From Burhinus oedicnemus (Eukaryota; Chordata; Aves; Charadriiformes; Burhinidae): 64,000 nucleotides of DNA. The position numbers and the translations under genes were made by a program. Of this stretch, positions 40,137 through 53,121 are shown in pieces. Numbering within the stretch: the first letter of the stretch is position 1; the number at the start of each line of letters is the position of its first letter. The stretch covers positions 412,717-476,716 of the forward strand of contig VFFE01009189.1 in assembly GCA_008921705.1 (NCBI GenBank). The letters run 5' to 3'. Below the pieces are notes generated by a model. The model had not been told where the DNA came from. It saw only the letters and a program-made list of their open reading frames with translations, and ran no database searches.

Positions 40137-41607
40137 TGAAGGAAGCTGTTAGCTATCCGTCTATTACATTCAATGAAGCAATGACAGAAAACCAGCATAA
40201 CTTGAAATGTGAGGATCTGATTTTGTTTACATTTATTTCATCCATTTTTAGTGATAAACGCCAGAAAGGAATGTCTTTTAACAGTGAAGGCTTATTGTCT
40301 TCATATGTATTTTAAACAGTATTTCTTATCACAAACTAAAAAAAGAAACACCTCTGGAAATGAAGGATTCTGGAATGATTTTTGCTTTATTGTATCTTTA
40401 TGCAACCATCCTTACTACCCTTTATTTGTGACTTTTCTCCCCTTTCTTCCTAGGTTTTCATAAGTATGTGCTTCCAGAGGACAGCTGCCTCTCAGGCTGT
40501 GGGACTTCATTCTTGGTGCTTCCACAGCTTTCCTCTGTGATATCAGGTAAATCACAGAGGCCTCTGTTGGCACTCAGAGACTGTGAATTCACCCAAGCAA
40601 GGCAAAACATTTGTAAACTGTTACCTACGATGCTATTACTGACTCATGCTCTGTAAAACAGGGCTGGTGAGTATAGTTCTCTTCCAGGCTTGGAGTGGAT
40701 ATGAGTGCAGGCTGCCATCAAAATGCATGTTGGGGGGTGTTACTGGAAGATCACTTTGGTGGTGGTTCTCTTTGTCTCATGCCATGCAAACTGGGGTCTT
40801 AGCTGGTCCTGCAGTGTGCTTGCCAACGCCAGCACCGATATTGCAAACCTCACAGCCTCAGCCCTACGGCAACGCAGGCTAACAGTGGGAACAAAATAGT
40901 TATGTCTGCAGCAACACCCTTCTCTAATTGCAGGTCTGGATATGCCCGCACCTGTCTCATTGACACCTTCAAAGGAGAAGGTGAAGTGCCTCCCCCTGCA
41001 CAGTTCTGTGTGGTTCAGCTCAGGAATATCTCCCCCCATCTTGAAACCTGAGCAACCTCCCCAGGATCTCAGTACTGTTCAGCACAGAGCCCAAAGGGCT
41101 GGCATGCACCACAGTGACACTGCAATCACAGTCGCCATTTCCCCTTCAGACTGAAGCCCATTAGCTGCTAAACTGGCTACTTCCCGGCGCTCAGCTGAAG
41201 GAAGCACTTTGTTGGGAGTATAATCAATCTTACCACAAAGCTCTGGCTGGTACTCTCTCAGGTGATTAAACAGTCACATGGGAGAAAAATGATACAATTC
41301 AAGGGTTGCTCTTAACTGAGCTAGGCCATGAAAAATGAAAAGTGTCACTATATTACTTAGACTCCCTTACATCACCACCCCCAGAAAGGAGCCATGAAGT
41401 GCAGCCCCTCCGTGATGGACTTATGCATAATTCAAAACACAAGCTGCCTTCAGGAGCTCTCAGAGTTTTACAGATATCTCTAGATTTGTGGTTCTTCTGC
41501 TACATAGTCTTCTTATGCTTCATGAATATTCACCGTATGGGCTGCCCACAAGAATGGAACATAATGCTCTTTAAATTAGCAGAATTCAAAGCAGAATTAG
41601 CGTTAGA

Positions 41608-41649
41608 TTTCAAATGGTCATTCCAAGGTTTCAAATGATCTTTCCAAGG
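41608..41649. repeat. Imperfect tandem duplication, 2 x 21 bp
   Basis: TTTCAAATGGTCATTCCAAG and TTTCAAATGATCTTTCCAAG, each followed by G, lie head to tail and differ at two positions. Confidence 0.88.
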
Positions 41650-44600
41650 TTTCTTCTGTTTTTACATGCAAGCACAGAGAGATTGAGCTGCAACTGGAAA
41701 GGTAGAGAGCATTTTCAATCCTGAACTCACCACAAGGTAAAACAAAGGCCAGTGTAGCTGAACTGCCAGTTGGTTTTCAGTGAAAACTAGAGTCAGCAGG
41801 TAGGTAAAGAGTTGTTTCAAGTAATCATTGTAAACGTGAAGAAATCTGCATTCACCCAAAGTCACTAGAGGGTAGAGTTTGAATTCGCTAAAGCTTTTCT
41901 CTTGATGAGACTGGAATAGGAATCACCTTGGGGTAGCAAGTTACCGTGGTGCAGTTGGTGCCATTATTGGCTGGGACTTGCATTCTTCCCATGCCATTGG
42001 TGGAGGTCGGTTAACCCCCAAAGTAAAAATTCCAGCAGTTGAACAGGCTTATTCTTTAAAAAAACCCTGTGGTTAATTTGTATCTTGAATAATCTATTTT
42101 CAGCTCACTCTTACACGATGCAGTGTGAGATCCTTGCCAGATCTGAACACCCCAAGTTTTCTCTTATATGACCTGTCATGATACAAAAGTCATGGTCGAG
42201 TTATTTGTCTGATCTTTCTCTATTGACTGGCATTTTTAAGTCTTCCTCTGCAGGGCAGTACTTAAATGACTTGAACAACACTTGCAAGCTGTGTTTTTTA
42301 AAAACTTTGTCAGTGTTTCTGCTAAGTCATAATTTTGGATTAATTATCAGGAATATTTTCTCATTATGCCATCACCATTTGTAAAACAGAATAACATATG
42401 AAAATTAATATATGAATGAAATGTAAGTTAACAGCAAACAGTAGTGCTGGCATACCCATTTGTTAAAATCAATGTTTATTAGCCTCCTGAAAGTATCAGT
42501 AACAGCCTGAGAAGACATTACAGATAATCTGCAAAAGCAGAGTAGAACCACATATTACTCTGCAACTTGAGGAACCTGCTAGATATCTGTTAGGGGCAAG
42601 TCAATTTAGATACCAAAATCATCTTTGAATGCTGGCATATTGACATGCCATGCTCGCTGGATCTCAGTCCTGTTCAGGAAGCATCGGAATATTTTTCTGT
42701 GTTCTTTGTCTTCAGCTGCCTTCCCTGCCAGCTTCTGCCCACCTGAGTGGCTTGAGGGAACTGATACATCCTCTGATTCACAGCGAGTAAATATGCTTCC
42801 TGGGCTTGTAACAGTTATTTGAATACACTTACAGAACATGTCTTTTTAATCCTTCCTCCAAATTTGGAGAAGGGAAAAACTGCAAACACTAAACAATCGA
42901 TTAGCAACAATTAGGAAAATTACAGGGTTGCTTGAAAATCTACTTATCTGAGAGATCTCCATTAATTTCTACAGCATGGCGAATTCAAATGCTTGGAGCT
43001 TGCAAGCAACAGAGAGGTTGCTAGCCATTTTCTTGAACCCTCAGATGTTCAAAACCCAGTATATTTGTTGGCTTTACTGGACAGATATAATCTTATAAAG
43101 CAAAAGGAAAATTTTGAGCTATCTTTCTGTTAACTGACTTTTCTTCAAAGACTGTGTGTGCTAATGCATTTATTGGCTTTTTGATGCTGAAACACAGTCC
43201 TCACATAGAGTACATACACAGCTGTACATCCAGAAAAATTACATAGCTGAAGGAGTTTGCAAAAATTGTTACTGATAACCTTCAAAATGTATTAATGCTA
43301 TCAATAAATCAATGTCTCCAAGATGTAGGGTGGGCTGACTAACCTCCATGAGGCAATGACTGGTGTTCACCAAGGACTTTTGAATGAAGTGACTAGAGGA
43401 AATTCAATGACAGAGAGACACTTTGCAGTGTTTGCTGCATGGGCAGAGCAGCGTGGGTCCAGCCCTTAGGAAGGCTGGGGAAATCAGGGTGCAAAGGGCA
43501 CTTTCTTGGATCTCAGTGTCAGTGAGGAGCCCTTACTCAGCATGGCTGGATGGCAAGAGGATCTGCCCCACAGAGGCTCCCTTAGAAATGCAGCATGGCC
43601 AAAGAATGGGTGATTGCATTCATAATCCAGCCCCTCAGGAGGGGAAAAAAGCTGCTTTGGGATCTCCTGCAAGTCCCAGTACATGGCATTGGGGAACAGA
43701 TTCTTCCTGCTTTCTTCCAGTCAAGAAAGGATCAGACCTCCCCTGTTCTCCTGTGCTTGGCAGATATAACCACTTCTTTCCAGTTTCCTGGCACTTTCCT
43801 GGGTACTTAATGATGTTCCTCCCTTGCACGTATGAGTTCAAGCCTCTCCAAGGCTCCGATACAGCAGGAAGCTTCTTGTCATCCCTCTTATCCTGTGCTC
43901 TTTAATTCCTAAAACCGTAACAACGCACTCACTAGTTTGTTCCTTGACCAGGTCAGACTAGGTACAGAAATTATCATTCTTACATTTCCCTACAGTTGTC
44001 TCTCTCACCCTGATACACTTAATTTCCCTGGCTAAGGCAGTATTATCTTCATACTGTTAACCGTCCTGCTGAGCACACCCACAGCCCAAGAAAAGCTATC
44101 TTGAAAATACAAAAATGGCTTGAAAATCCCAGCTATCTGGAAATTATTAGCCATTGTGACTTTCTTGGTATGATCATGCTCCTTAATTCCCATGTCCTGT
44201 GATCATAAAAGATGCTTGGGCCTCATGCAACCCTATCACACTGAGTCCATGCAGCAGACCCACTGTAGGACAGAAACGCAAAAGAATCCATCACACAAGC
44301 AAAGTGTCTTTAAGCTGGGTAGACAAGAGCGATGCACAAACACCAAAATCCTTCCCTCCCACAAATCCATGCTCTGGGACTGTTTCCCGCTTTTGGAAGG
44401 AAGAACCAAATGTTGGAGGAGCTGAGACAATAAACTGAATGAAGGACAAACTGATGCAATGGTCCTTAGGCCAGCAATGGGAGAAGTGCCAGCAGGGCAC
44501 AGAGGGTAAAATCTTTGAAGGTGTGAACAGAAGTCAAGCGAACAGGGGAGCCTGCACATTTAAAACCATGGAGCCAGCCCCCTGTTCACCCAAGAAACCT

Positions 44601-45060
44601 TGCTGAGGACATCCTTCAGAGCAGGACAGAACCAGCTGGGAAATGAGAGAGCTGAAACTCCTCCTCAAATGCAGACAGCATTGCCAAGGCTGGGCAATAT
44701 TTATCTTTTCTTCCCCTGACTTGCCCTTAGGATTGCTGTTCGCCCCAGTAAGAAGCAGCATGCAGCCCTGGGGGTCAAGAAGCAGGGCAGTGAGGGCCCT
44801 TGCATGTGTGAGACATGGGTCTTCCGCTCTGACAAGACATTTCTTACTGATTTACTGCTTAAAATATTAAACACACACTGGTGCTAGTTCATGCATCTCA
44901 AGTGTTTCTGAACAGTGACCAAGACACTGAACAGATTTTGTTGTCCTTCATTGGGATTTTGGACTAGCCCATGTGTAAGTATCATATCAAAATTATAGCT
45001 CTATTTATCTGAAAACTAAGAAAGCGTGAAGGAGGATGAAATAATTCAAGGACTGAAAAC

Positions 45061-45080
45061 AATTCTCCATGGGGAGAATT
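45061..45080. repeat. 8-bp inverted repeat with 4-base loop
   Basis: AATTCTCC and GGAGAATT flank ATGG. It is a short hairpin-capable sequence without a known role. Confidence 0.75.
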
Positions 45081-45487
45081 ATGGAGCTAAGCCTGTCTGT
45101 CCTGTCAAAAAGGCTTATCCAAAGCTGAGCTGATAACAGTGTATATGCACCTTTGTGAGGGGAAAATAGCACAGAACAGCTTTTTAATCTAGGAGAGAAA
45201 GGTGCAAATGAATGAACAGCTAGAATACAAACACATATTTTCAAAGTCAAAGTAGGTGGTTCTGTTTAAAAGAGAAGCTAGAATAAGGGAAAAGGCAGAC
45301 ACTGTCTCGCTCTCAGTCTTCACACCACAACCAGTGGGGGTCTGCAGGAAACCTTAGTCAGAAAGATACTCTATGTCATGTAGGTCATGGACCAGAGCAT
45401 CCAGATGCTCTGCTAGGTCTTACAGGGCTACAGACCTGAGAACCTTTATGCCAGTGAAAATTCAGGCCATTTCGTTCCAGCTGAAAA

Positions 45488-45516
45488 ACTAAATTAATTA
45501 TCCAGATTAATTTAGT
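45488..45516. repeat. Perfect 11-bp inverted repeat with 7-base loop
   Basis: ACTAAATTAAT and ATTAATTTAGT are exact reverse complements separated by TATCCAG. The AT-only arms are not followed by T's as a terminator would require, and no transposon body is visible. It abuts the end of the unassigned minus-strand open frame at 45512-45883. Confidence 0.85.
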
Positions 45517-45883
45517 ATAGTGAAAAACATAAGTCTCTCTTCTTGAGATCCATTTCCAGCAGCTTTACACTGGCTTCCAGTTTCCACCTTAGAAGATTCA
45601 AGTCATCTATTATAAGCTCAGAATCTTTTCTGTTTTTGCATAAGAAAAAAGCTTTTGAACGAGCTTGATAGTCTTTTTTTTCTCCTTTGATCTGTCTAAT
45701 CACATGAATTAATTGACTGTTAAAAATTGTAAAATTCAAATCTCTTTCAGGAATTCCATAGAAATACTGAACTATGTCACAAATTGTGCTTAAGATCATA
45801 GCTTCATATACTCCCCCCAGTGCCATGTGACTACCAACCCAGTATTGATTTCCTTTCATCTCAAAAACTGAAGTGATATTCAT
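45512..45883 (-). other. Unassigned 123-codon open frame, probably chance
   Basis: From the ATG at 45883 the frame runs 123 codons (start MNITSVFEMKGN) and is unusually mixed in composition for intronic AT-rich DNA, with Leu/Lys/Asp-rich helical-looking stretches near its end. I recognise no domain. No promoter, consensus splice site or homologue can be supported. It is on the NRG1 strand, inside the intron. Listed only because it is the cleanest ATG-initiated frame outside low-complexity or GC-rich DNA. Confidence 0.12.
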
Positions 45884-47482
45884 TGCCAAAATAAAAAGCT
45901 GTCTGAGTTATGAGAATGCACTGCCAGCAAGTTCCAGGATGAGGCGTAGATATAAGAAAGAAAAAAGTGGGGGAGGGGGCAGTGAAAGCATATGTGGAAA
46001 AAGCTGAATATACTCTGTAAGAAGATATATATATATTAAAATAAGGCTTTCGTAATAGAAAATACAAGACCAAAGGTAATAGATGGATGCCATAATGCCA
46101 CTGATCTTGTCCAGAGGTGGATGGACCTTGTCACTGGTTTAGCTTAGAGCAGCCCTGAGTGGTGGGCCAGCCATGTCCCACTGGATTTGTTCCTGCCCAT
46201 TTTTCCCCAGCTAAAACCTTTCCTTTTGTCTCAGTGACTAAGATTCTACTGAGAATGAGGGAGGGGGATGAGCGACAGGATGAGACAGAACAGGGTGTAA
46301 ATACGCAGATATTACATTGCCCCAAAATAATGCATAGGTATTTCTCCCTTGCTGCTTTCAAGAGCTCTCTAATTGCCAAACAACGGTCATGCTCGGGCTC
46401 TTGAATTTAATGTCTTACCCCCTACTAAGTCCGGTACTTCGTATGACATTTTAACGTGAAAGATCAAGATGTGATTCACAGTGCTCACTCTGCAGGAAAC
46501 TGGGCTCCCTGCAGTATAAATAGTAAAGGCAGCCAGTGTGCCTACCATAAAGCAATCCACAAAAAGGCAGTGCCTGCTCCTCTCTGTGGTCTGCCTGGGG
46601 AGCAAGAGGGCAGAAGCCCTTAGCAGGAGATACCCTAAAACCGCCTACCTGTCTCCAAAGTTACACACCGTGACGCGGTCCTTCCTTGATTTCATGTGGC
46701 CTGAACATGACCTGAAGCACAAAGACTCCTGCCTTTGCTTAACTTAGTACCTTGTAACAAAAAAGACATCTTTGGGTCCAAACAGATCTGAATTCCTCAA
46801 AGAAAACAATTCTCTTCCCTCTGTCAGAGAAAGCCTTTTCTCCTAATACCACTCCATCCTAGGTGAAGCAGGCTTTTTCCTTTCAGAAGTCTTTTATCAC
46901 CTGCCATGGCATCTTCTAGGGCTGTCTGCCCTTTCCTGACAGAGAGCCAGAGCAGTCTCTGCCCAGGTACTGTCTGCAGTAGATTGGCATCACATGTGCT
47001 CTCCCTGAAACAGCTGCCTCATTGCATTGCTATTGATTCCGAGTTGGATTTCTGCAGCAAATCTATTGCATTTCCATTAGCAAGACTGCAAATGATGAAA
47101 ATGCTCATTTGTATCACTCCAGCTCTGCAGCACAATTAACCTGCTACTTAGCCTCCAGCAAGCCAAATTCTGCCTTCTCATCTGATGCTGAGAAAGTTCC
47201 CCAAGTTTTCTCTGCACTCAAAAGTTACGCATGGCAAATCTGAGGTGGGCTGCTGCGTGCGTTTATTTGCAGTGCATGAAATAAAACATTTCACTTAAAA
47301 GTACAATAGATACTGATGGAGGATAATTTCAGTCCTCTGCAGTGGAAATCCAAACCCTGGGTTTTGTTATGCCATCAATTATTAACCAGTTTTGCTTAGA
47401 AACTTATGACGCAGTACAGTCCCAGATGTCATTTTTAGCAAAGAAACAATGGCCATATACCCAATATACCTATTGTATTTTC

Positions 47483-47510
47483 TATATGCACATATGCATA
47501 TGTATATAAA
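47483..47510. repeat. Alternating AT/GC palindromic tract
   Basis: TATATGCACATATGCATATG followed by TATATAAA contains nested self-complementary ATATGCATAT. Confidence 0.65.
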
Positions 47511-48360
47511 TGAGGAGGGAGACCATGCAGAAGTTCCATGTAGCATGAATACGTGACTAATTCTCTATGAAGTCTACAATGTAAAATGAAGCTTTTAAAA
47601 ATAAATATAAGTGCAGACTACTATTTTGCACTGAGAAATTCAGACTGTTATTAAGAGAAAATACTTCAGGAAATACTGCTTTTTCTCCACCATGTTCTGT
47701 GCATCATGCATGCTGTATGAAAGAAAAAACACACCCATGAGGTAGTTTTGAAAGGCTTTCATTTGGGGTGCTTGTCCAAGAGAAAGAAATGCAGGACTGA
47801 TCAGTTCAGTCCTCTGCATGTTAAACAGAAGAACTGTTTCTATGCAAGCAATGAATGTTATAAAGGGAGATGGTAGAGATACAATAAGAAACAAAACAAT
47901 GTGTCTGAACAAACTCTGTGCTTGTTGAGGGCATTTTAAAGACAGTGTGACTAACTGGGCTGAGAAGACTAAGTCTCAGTTACCACTCTAGCAGGATTAA
48001 TGGACCTGAATTCCCTAAAAATTGCTGCATCTTATGCATCTCACCCCACCAGTCCCAATCCCACTTCACTCTGAGTGTTCCTGCCACAAGTATATACATC
48101 TGTAAAGCAGATGTACAGCAGAGACAGCAGAGAAAGAAGTGTTTCAGGGAAACACAGACTGGCTGGCTCAGTACAGTGGCACTTGCTTTATTGCTGCTTG
48201 TTAATGGACGCCCAGTTGTGTCTCCAGGGCCTACTGAGATCAGCATCTCTTTATTACACTCTTGAGTTAGGCTCAGAACTTGTCTGGTATCTTAACCGTG
48301 ATTAATTATAACTTCCCTGTGACAAGACATTGTTAATTCACAGGACACATCAAAGAAAAG

Positions 48361-48420
48361 TCACAGAATCACAGAATCACAGGGGTTGGAAGGGGACCTC
48401 TGCAGATCATCTGGACACCT
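48361..48420 (-). mobile_element. CR1 LINE 3'-end fragment (second copy)
   Basis: TCACAGAATCACAGAATCAC precedes GGGGTTGGAAGGGGACCTCT and GCAGATCATCTGG. It is a CR1 3' tail in the same orientation as the copy at 26785 but of a different subfamily, because its octamer reads ATTCTGTG instead of ATTCTATG. It is severely 5'-truncated. Confidence 0.88.
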
Positions 48421-51400
48421 AGAGCATGGTTTTCAAAACGAGTCTTCATATTGTGTAGCAGACATTTAACTTAGAAACTGAATTGCAAGGTTAGTCTCCC
48501 TGTACGCTCATTGGAGAAAGAGTTAGTCCTGCTAGAGTCATGCTGGGAGGTGCCTGGGGGAGGTGTCTTCCTGGATGCTGAACAGGAAGCTGAAGGCCAC
48601 CTAGTTTCCTAATGTAGGCACTTAAGTCAGGTGTCTGAAGCTAATCAACATCAATACTGTATCAGAAATTATGCAACATCTGCTTTAAGGTGCTCTCCCT
48701 CTGCATCTTCAAGCTTTGGGGAAAAAGCAATCTCCCTTGTGGTGCTGCCCTGCATAATAACAGTGAGCGTAGAAAAGGCTGGTATATAGCCTGTGCTGTA
48801 TCATCTGCTCTCTGCTCTGGTGAGTTCAGGCCCCTGCGGCTTTCCGAGACATCCCTGACCTTGACACTTTCAGATCTTCACAAATCACTGTGTATAGGAG
48901 AAAGGACATCAAATGCAGAGCTGAGAATGAACAAGTGGAGGTGAAAGAGGCAGAGAGAAATTGCAAGGAGTATTTACAGTATGATACCAAAACAAGGGAC
49001 AGGCTACTTTTCTTTGCATTTTTCCCACCCCTAGCTCTAAAAAGACGGAAGAAATTCAGCCACTGTGCCTGGATATCTTTGGAGGGTAACTAAGACTATT
49101 TCCTAGGTAAACACCCACTACCAGTCCTCAGAGGCACCCTTTTAACACTTTTTCCACTGAGGATGAAAAAGCAGCAGCCTTTGCTGATGCTAGCCCAGCA
49201 CACCTGAAGTGGCACCAGAAATCAGAAACAGGAGAAGGGAGCAGTCCCAGTCAGGGGTGGTTAACAGCAGCGCACAGCCCTTTCTCCGCTTTGCCACATT
49301 TTCCAGGCAAGGGCCAGCACCAGGGAGGTAGGAGGGAGCCCTGCCTGTCCCCAAGGGACATGCATAGGTCTGGTGCTGCACCCACCCACCTCTGCATGTT
49401 ATTGCCAGTACGACTCAGTGGGCACAGAGGCAGGGAGATGCAGATGTGCCTGTTGGTCACCTGCTGGCCACCAGTGTGGCGCGAAGCATGCAGCTGGCCT
49501 GTCAGCACACGGCACCCAAGGCGGCCAGGAAAGCCAAAAGCAGAAAGGACGCGGGGGCAGCGCAGATGTGCTGCCAGGGAGGTGTGTCCTCTGGACCCCG
49601 CTCTCTGCTGGGCCTTTTGCTATGCTCACAGGGAAACCCACTCCAGCAAAGTCCTCGTGCTGTGATCTATCTCCTGCCCTGCCCCTTGTGTGTCCTGTGG
49701 CACTTCAGCAAGTCAGCAGAGTTGTGATCCCAAAGCCAAGGGCTTGGGCACCTCTGCTTTGGGGCAGAGTCAAAATGCAGGAGCACTGCACTCCTTTGGC
49801 AGAGCTGTCACCCCAGGAAGGCAACACCACGTGGACCTTGGCAGGTGGTTTTGAGGGAAATCTGCTTAAATGGAAAGAGAAGGTTGTGTGAAGACCTGTA
49901 AAGAGGGGAGTGGTGGGTTTGCAGATGTATTGACGCAGTTATTACAGAAACACAGTTTTGACAGTACTACAGAGCTGCATCTATTACCAGCCTGGGTAAA
50001 GGGTGGAATTGTATTTAGAGGTTATGGTGTACGAAGAAGTAAAATTTAGCTCCTGAACTGTGTTAGCACTTTTACAATCTGCATGTCTTCTCAAAAGGAA
50101 GGAGTTTGTAGGTTAGTGTGTACTATTATATCCCACTTGTAATGAAATCTTCTCCAGTGTAATTATGCTAAGATTGACACGCTCCCTAAATATGGGAATG
50201 CTTTAAAACATTCACCTTTCCTTTCTGTTTCAGCAAAGGAGAAATGATATCACAATATAAAACACAAACCAAACAGAAAGGAAGAGATTATTTCTGTATT
50301 GATAAAGGGCAAAATATAATAATAGGAGTGAGACCAGTCTTGAATCTAATGCACCAGACACAATTACTAGGATTGTCTCTCTTCTGCTTTCTCTCCCAGG
50401 CTCCAGGAAAAAGAAGAATCAATTAGCTTGCTGCAGACTATGACCTTGAAGGATACCGCTTTAAGTGAAATATGCTGAGTAAGATAGAAAAGAGAGGAGA
50501 AGAAGAGAAAAGGATTTGGAAGCTCATGGAAGGGCTTGGTTCAGAAACAATAAATCAGCCACAGAATATGAGATGTGTCAGTTCTTTTTTATTTCTGCGC
50601 TGGAAACAAAAATTATCAGCACAAAAGGGGCTTTCTGGAAACAAGTTACCTCACTCTGCCTGAAATGGAAAAAAAGGACACCGAGAGGCAAAAGAAGGGA
50701 CAATCCAATTTGCAGATGCTAATTTCCAAGCCATCTCTCTGAGAATTTTATAGCTGTCAAAGGCATTCATAAAAAAAAGTGACCACTGATGCAATCTGTC
50801 AACCTCTCCAACAAATCTTGTTCTACATAAAACACAATGATGTGTTTGAAATGCAGCTGTTTCAAAAACCCCAAGACAGTGCTTTTAGAGCTCTCCAAAA
50901 AGTTCTTTTCATGCCCCTTTGAATTCTTAAGCAGATCTTCTGCAGTCTACTTTTCCAGCTATATTTTCTTTTTTTCTTCGCAGGGAATTGCAGCCCCTTG
51001 CTACAGTCAGAATTACATGCCACGGTTAGAATAAATACTGTCTACACAACCTTCTCCCTCAGAGCAACCCAAACTTGACCTGCTGCCAGTCCTCCCTCTC
51101 CTTTCAGTCTGTATCCATCTGGAAATCTATGATGCCTTAAAACACATTTTCTTAAGAAAATTAAGGCAACACTGAAAAAAACCAACTCAACCCAATCACC
51201 TAATAACCATTTATTTCCCAGATGTGAGCAGATCTGAATGCAGATAATGGCTTTTTGTCAGTGACTGCTCCAAAGAATCTCTTCCCTAACCCCCTTCATT
51301 TACTTCAGAGATGAAGTTAGCATGTTATTGATAAAGGCTTGCCTCGCATGGGGAAATTCAAGAGGATGAGGGTTGTCCTGGTATAACTAGCTTTTGGTTG

Positions 51401-53030
51401 CTTCTCCTTCTTGCATGAAAGAGGCCATTTTGACTGGATAGTGGTCCCTGGTTGCTTTATGAAATAAAAAGTGCTGTCATATCTTTAATGTCACTTACTA
51501 TATTTGCACTACAAAAAAATATTTTCTGCATCAGCCGGGGAAAAAAAATCACTTAGTATAGTTCTATATAACTGCAAAGGTGGTTGTGTCCCAATAATTC
51601 AAATAATGTCTTACCTACCACAGACAAAGTCCCCTGACATATAACTGCACAGCAATATTTCCCTATTAAACTGTTTCCATCAGACAAATTACTTTTAATC
51701 CAAAGGCTGGTTGTCACCCATTATCTAAGCAAAAGGCAGCAGGGCTTCTACAGGAATACTTAAAATTTTCTTTCAGTGATTCTGGAATCACTGTTCAGGA
51801 CTGACTCTCAGCTGAAAGGACCTCCACTGAAATCACTGTAGTTACACTCATTTTCACTGGCAAGGTGGTTGGCCCAAAATGTTATATCTAATCCAACTGC
51901 CACATATCTATACTGAGTCCAGTCCTGGTGGGGCTAAACTTAGTAGCGAACTTCTGGTGACTTCAGGGCTCCAGTGTGAGGTCCAGTATGTACCACCTAC
52001 AAGGTGGCCATCCTGCGACATTACAGGAAAGGCACAAGGGTGAATAAGTGAGGTGGGGTCCTGCAAGGAAATTTACAAGGAACACAGTTGCTCATTCTGA
52101 TCACTGCAGCTTTCCAAAGGAAACCTTCAGCCCTGTGATCTCAGCACAATGGTGCGCTGACTTCTCTTTTACTAGATTTGCACAATTTTACACAGCTCAG
52201 GAATCATTGGCTTGATCTGCTCTGGATTTCATGGGGTTAAAATGATGAATGTCAAAGAAATCACACTTCAGCAATGCAGTATTTTGATCCTTTATGATCA
52301 CTACAGAGAAAATAATCCAGGTGCCCTGGATATTTTTTGCTTTAAGGATGAGCAAAGACTAATTTGGAAACTGACACCTCCTGCATTGGCAAGAATGCTT
52401 TCCTGAAATGCCCCACAAAAGTTGATGAGGCAATGTCGGAGAAATAGGTTCAACAAGAACTGGCTCCTAGAGGAGGGGAAAGATGCAGAGAAATGTGTGC
52501 CATGCTCTTAAGAGAAAGGGAAAGATCATAAGATAACTGCTAAAATAATAATTCCCAGTCTCTAACTGCTTCAAATACGCTGTCACTCTTTCCCTCTGTT
52601 CTCCCTGAGTGTTTCAGGAGGATGACAGGGATGTTTGCCAGCAACAGACTTCAGGAAGGAGGTAGCAGAAGTGCTCTGCAGGCAAGGCAAAGAAAATGAA
52701 CACACATGGAAGATCCAGCACAGGACACAAATCAAATTTATAAGAAAAATACGCTGATAGACCATGTGAAATAGCTATCAGATAAACCCCTGAAATAAAT
52801 CACATACTTCCCTACAAAGTGGATGCAGAAAAGAGGGTGGTCCTGGCACTTTACAAAGGTCCCAAATGAAGCCCTCTTCACTGCCATGCACACCTCAGAA
52901 CTAACTTCAGAGGCCTCTAGGTAAGGTACCCCTCAGAAGATCACCCATGCTATACCCATCTTAGCACATTTAAGCTTTGCTTGCCAATCACATGTCCTCC
53001 TTGAGGACAGCTGCAGAACAGTTAAGTGCC
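48421..53030. other. Intronic block nearest the type III exon, no gene seen
   Basis: It contains a moderately GC-rich stretch (49190-49890) with overlapping open frames on both strands and otherwise AT-rich unique DNA. A plus-strand acceptor-like TTTTTTTCTTCGCAG ends near 50984, but nothing pairs it with a supported exon. Confidence 0.6.
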
Positions 53031-53092
53031 TTGGTTGGTTTTTTTGGTTGGGGTTTTTTGTTTTTGTTTTTTTTTGTGTGTGTGTATGTGTA
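53031..53092. repeat. T/G-rich low-complexity tract with (GT)n, CA-rich on the NRG1 strand
   Basis: The plus strand runs TTGGTTGG, then T-rich with single G's, then GTGTGTGTGTATGTG. On the transcribed RNA sense this is a CA repeat followed by A/C-rich sequence, 35-97 nt into the intron. CA repeats in this position can bind hnRNP L (established for other genes); relevance here is inference. Confidence 0.8.
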
Positions 53093-53121
53093 AGGAAAAA
53101 ACAAAGAAACACATAGCTTCT

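Larger units (their letters stand above)
26854..48360. other. Intronic block between the two CR1 fragments, no gene seen
   Basis: About 21.5 kb, containing the two candidate conserved blocks, simple repeats and small duplications listed separately. GC-richer stretches near 38250-38680 and 39360-39720 yield longer open frames on both strands, as expected from composition. No exon-like frame with credible splice sites and domain content was identified. Confidence 0.65.

Noticed and set aside
43423..43905. 160-codon plus-strand frame
   Set aside because: No recognisable motif, and opposite-strand frames of similar quality overlap it. Treated as chance.
49373..49891. 172-codon plus-strand frame
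   Set aside because: It sits in a GC-rich patch with overlapping frames on both strands. It has no domain, no convincing splice sites and no promoter.
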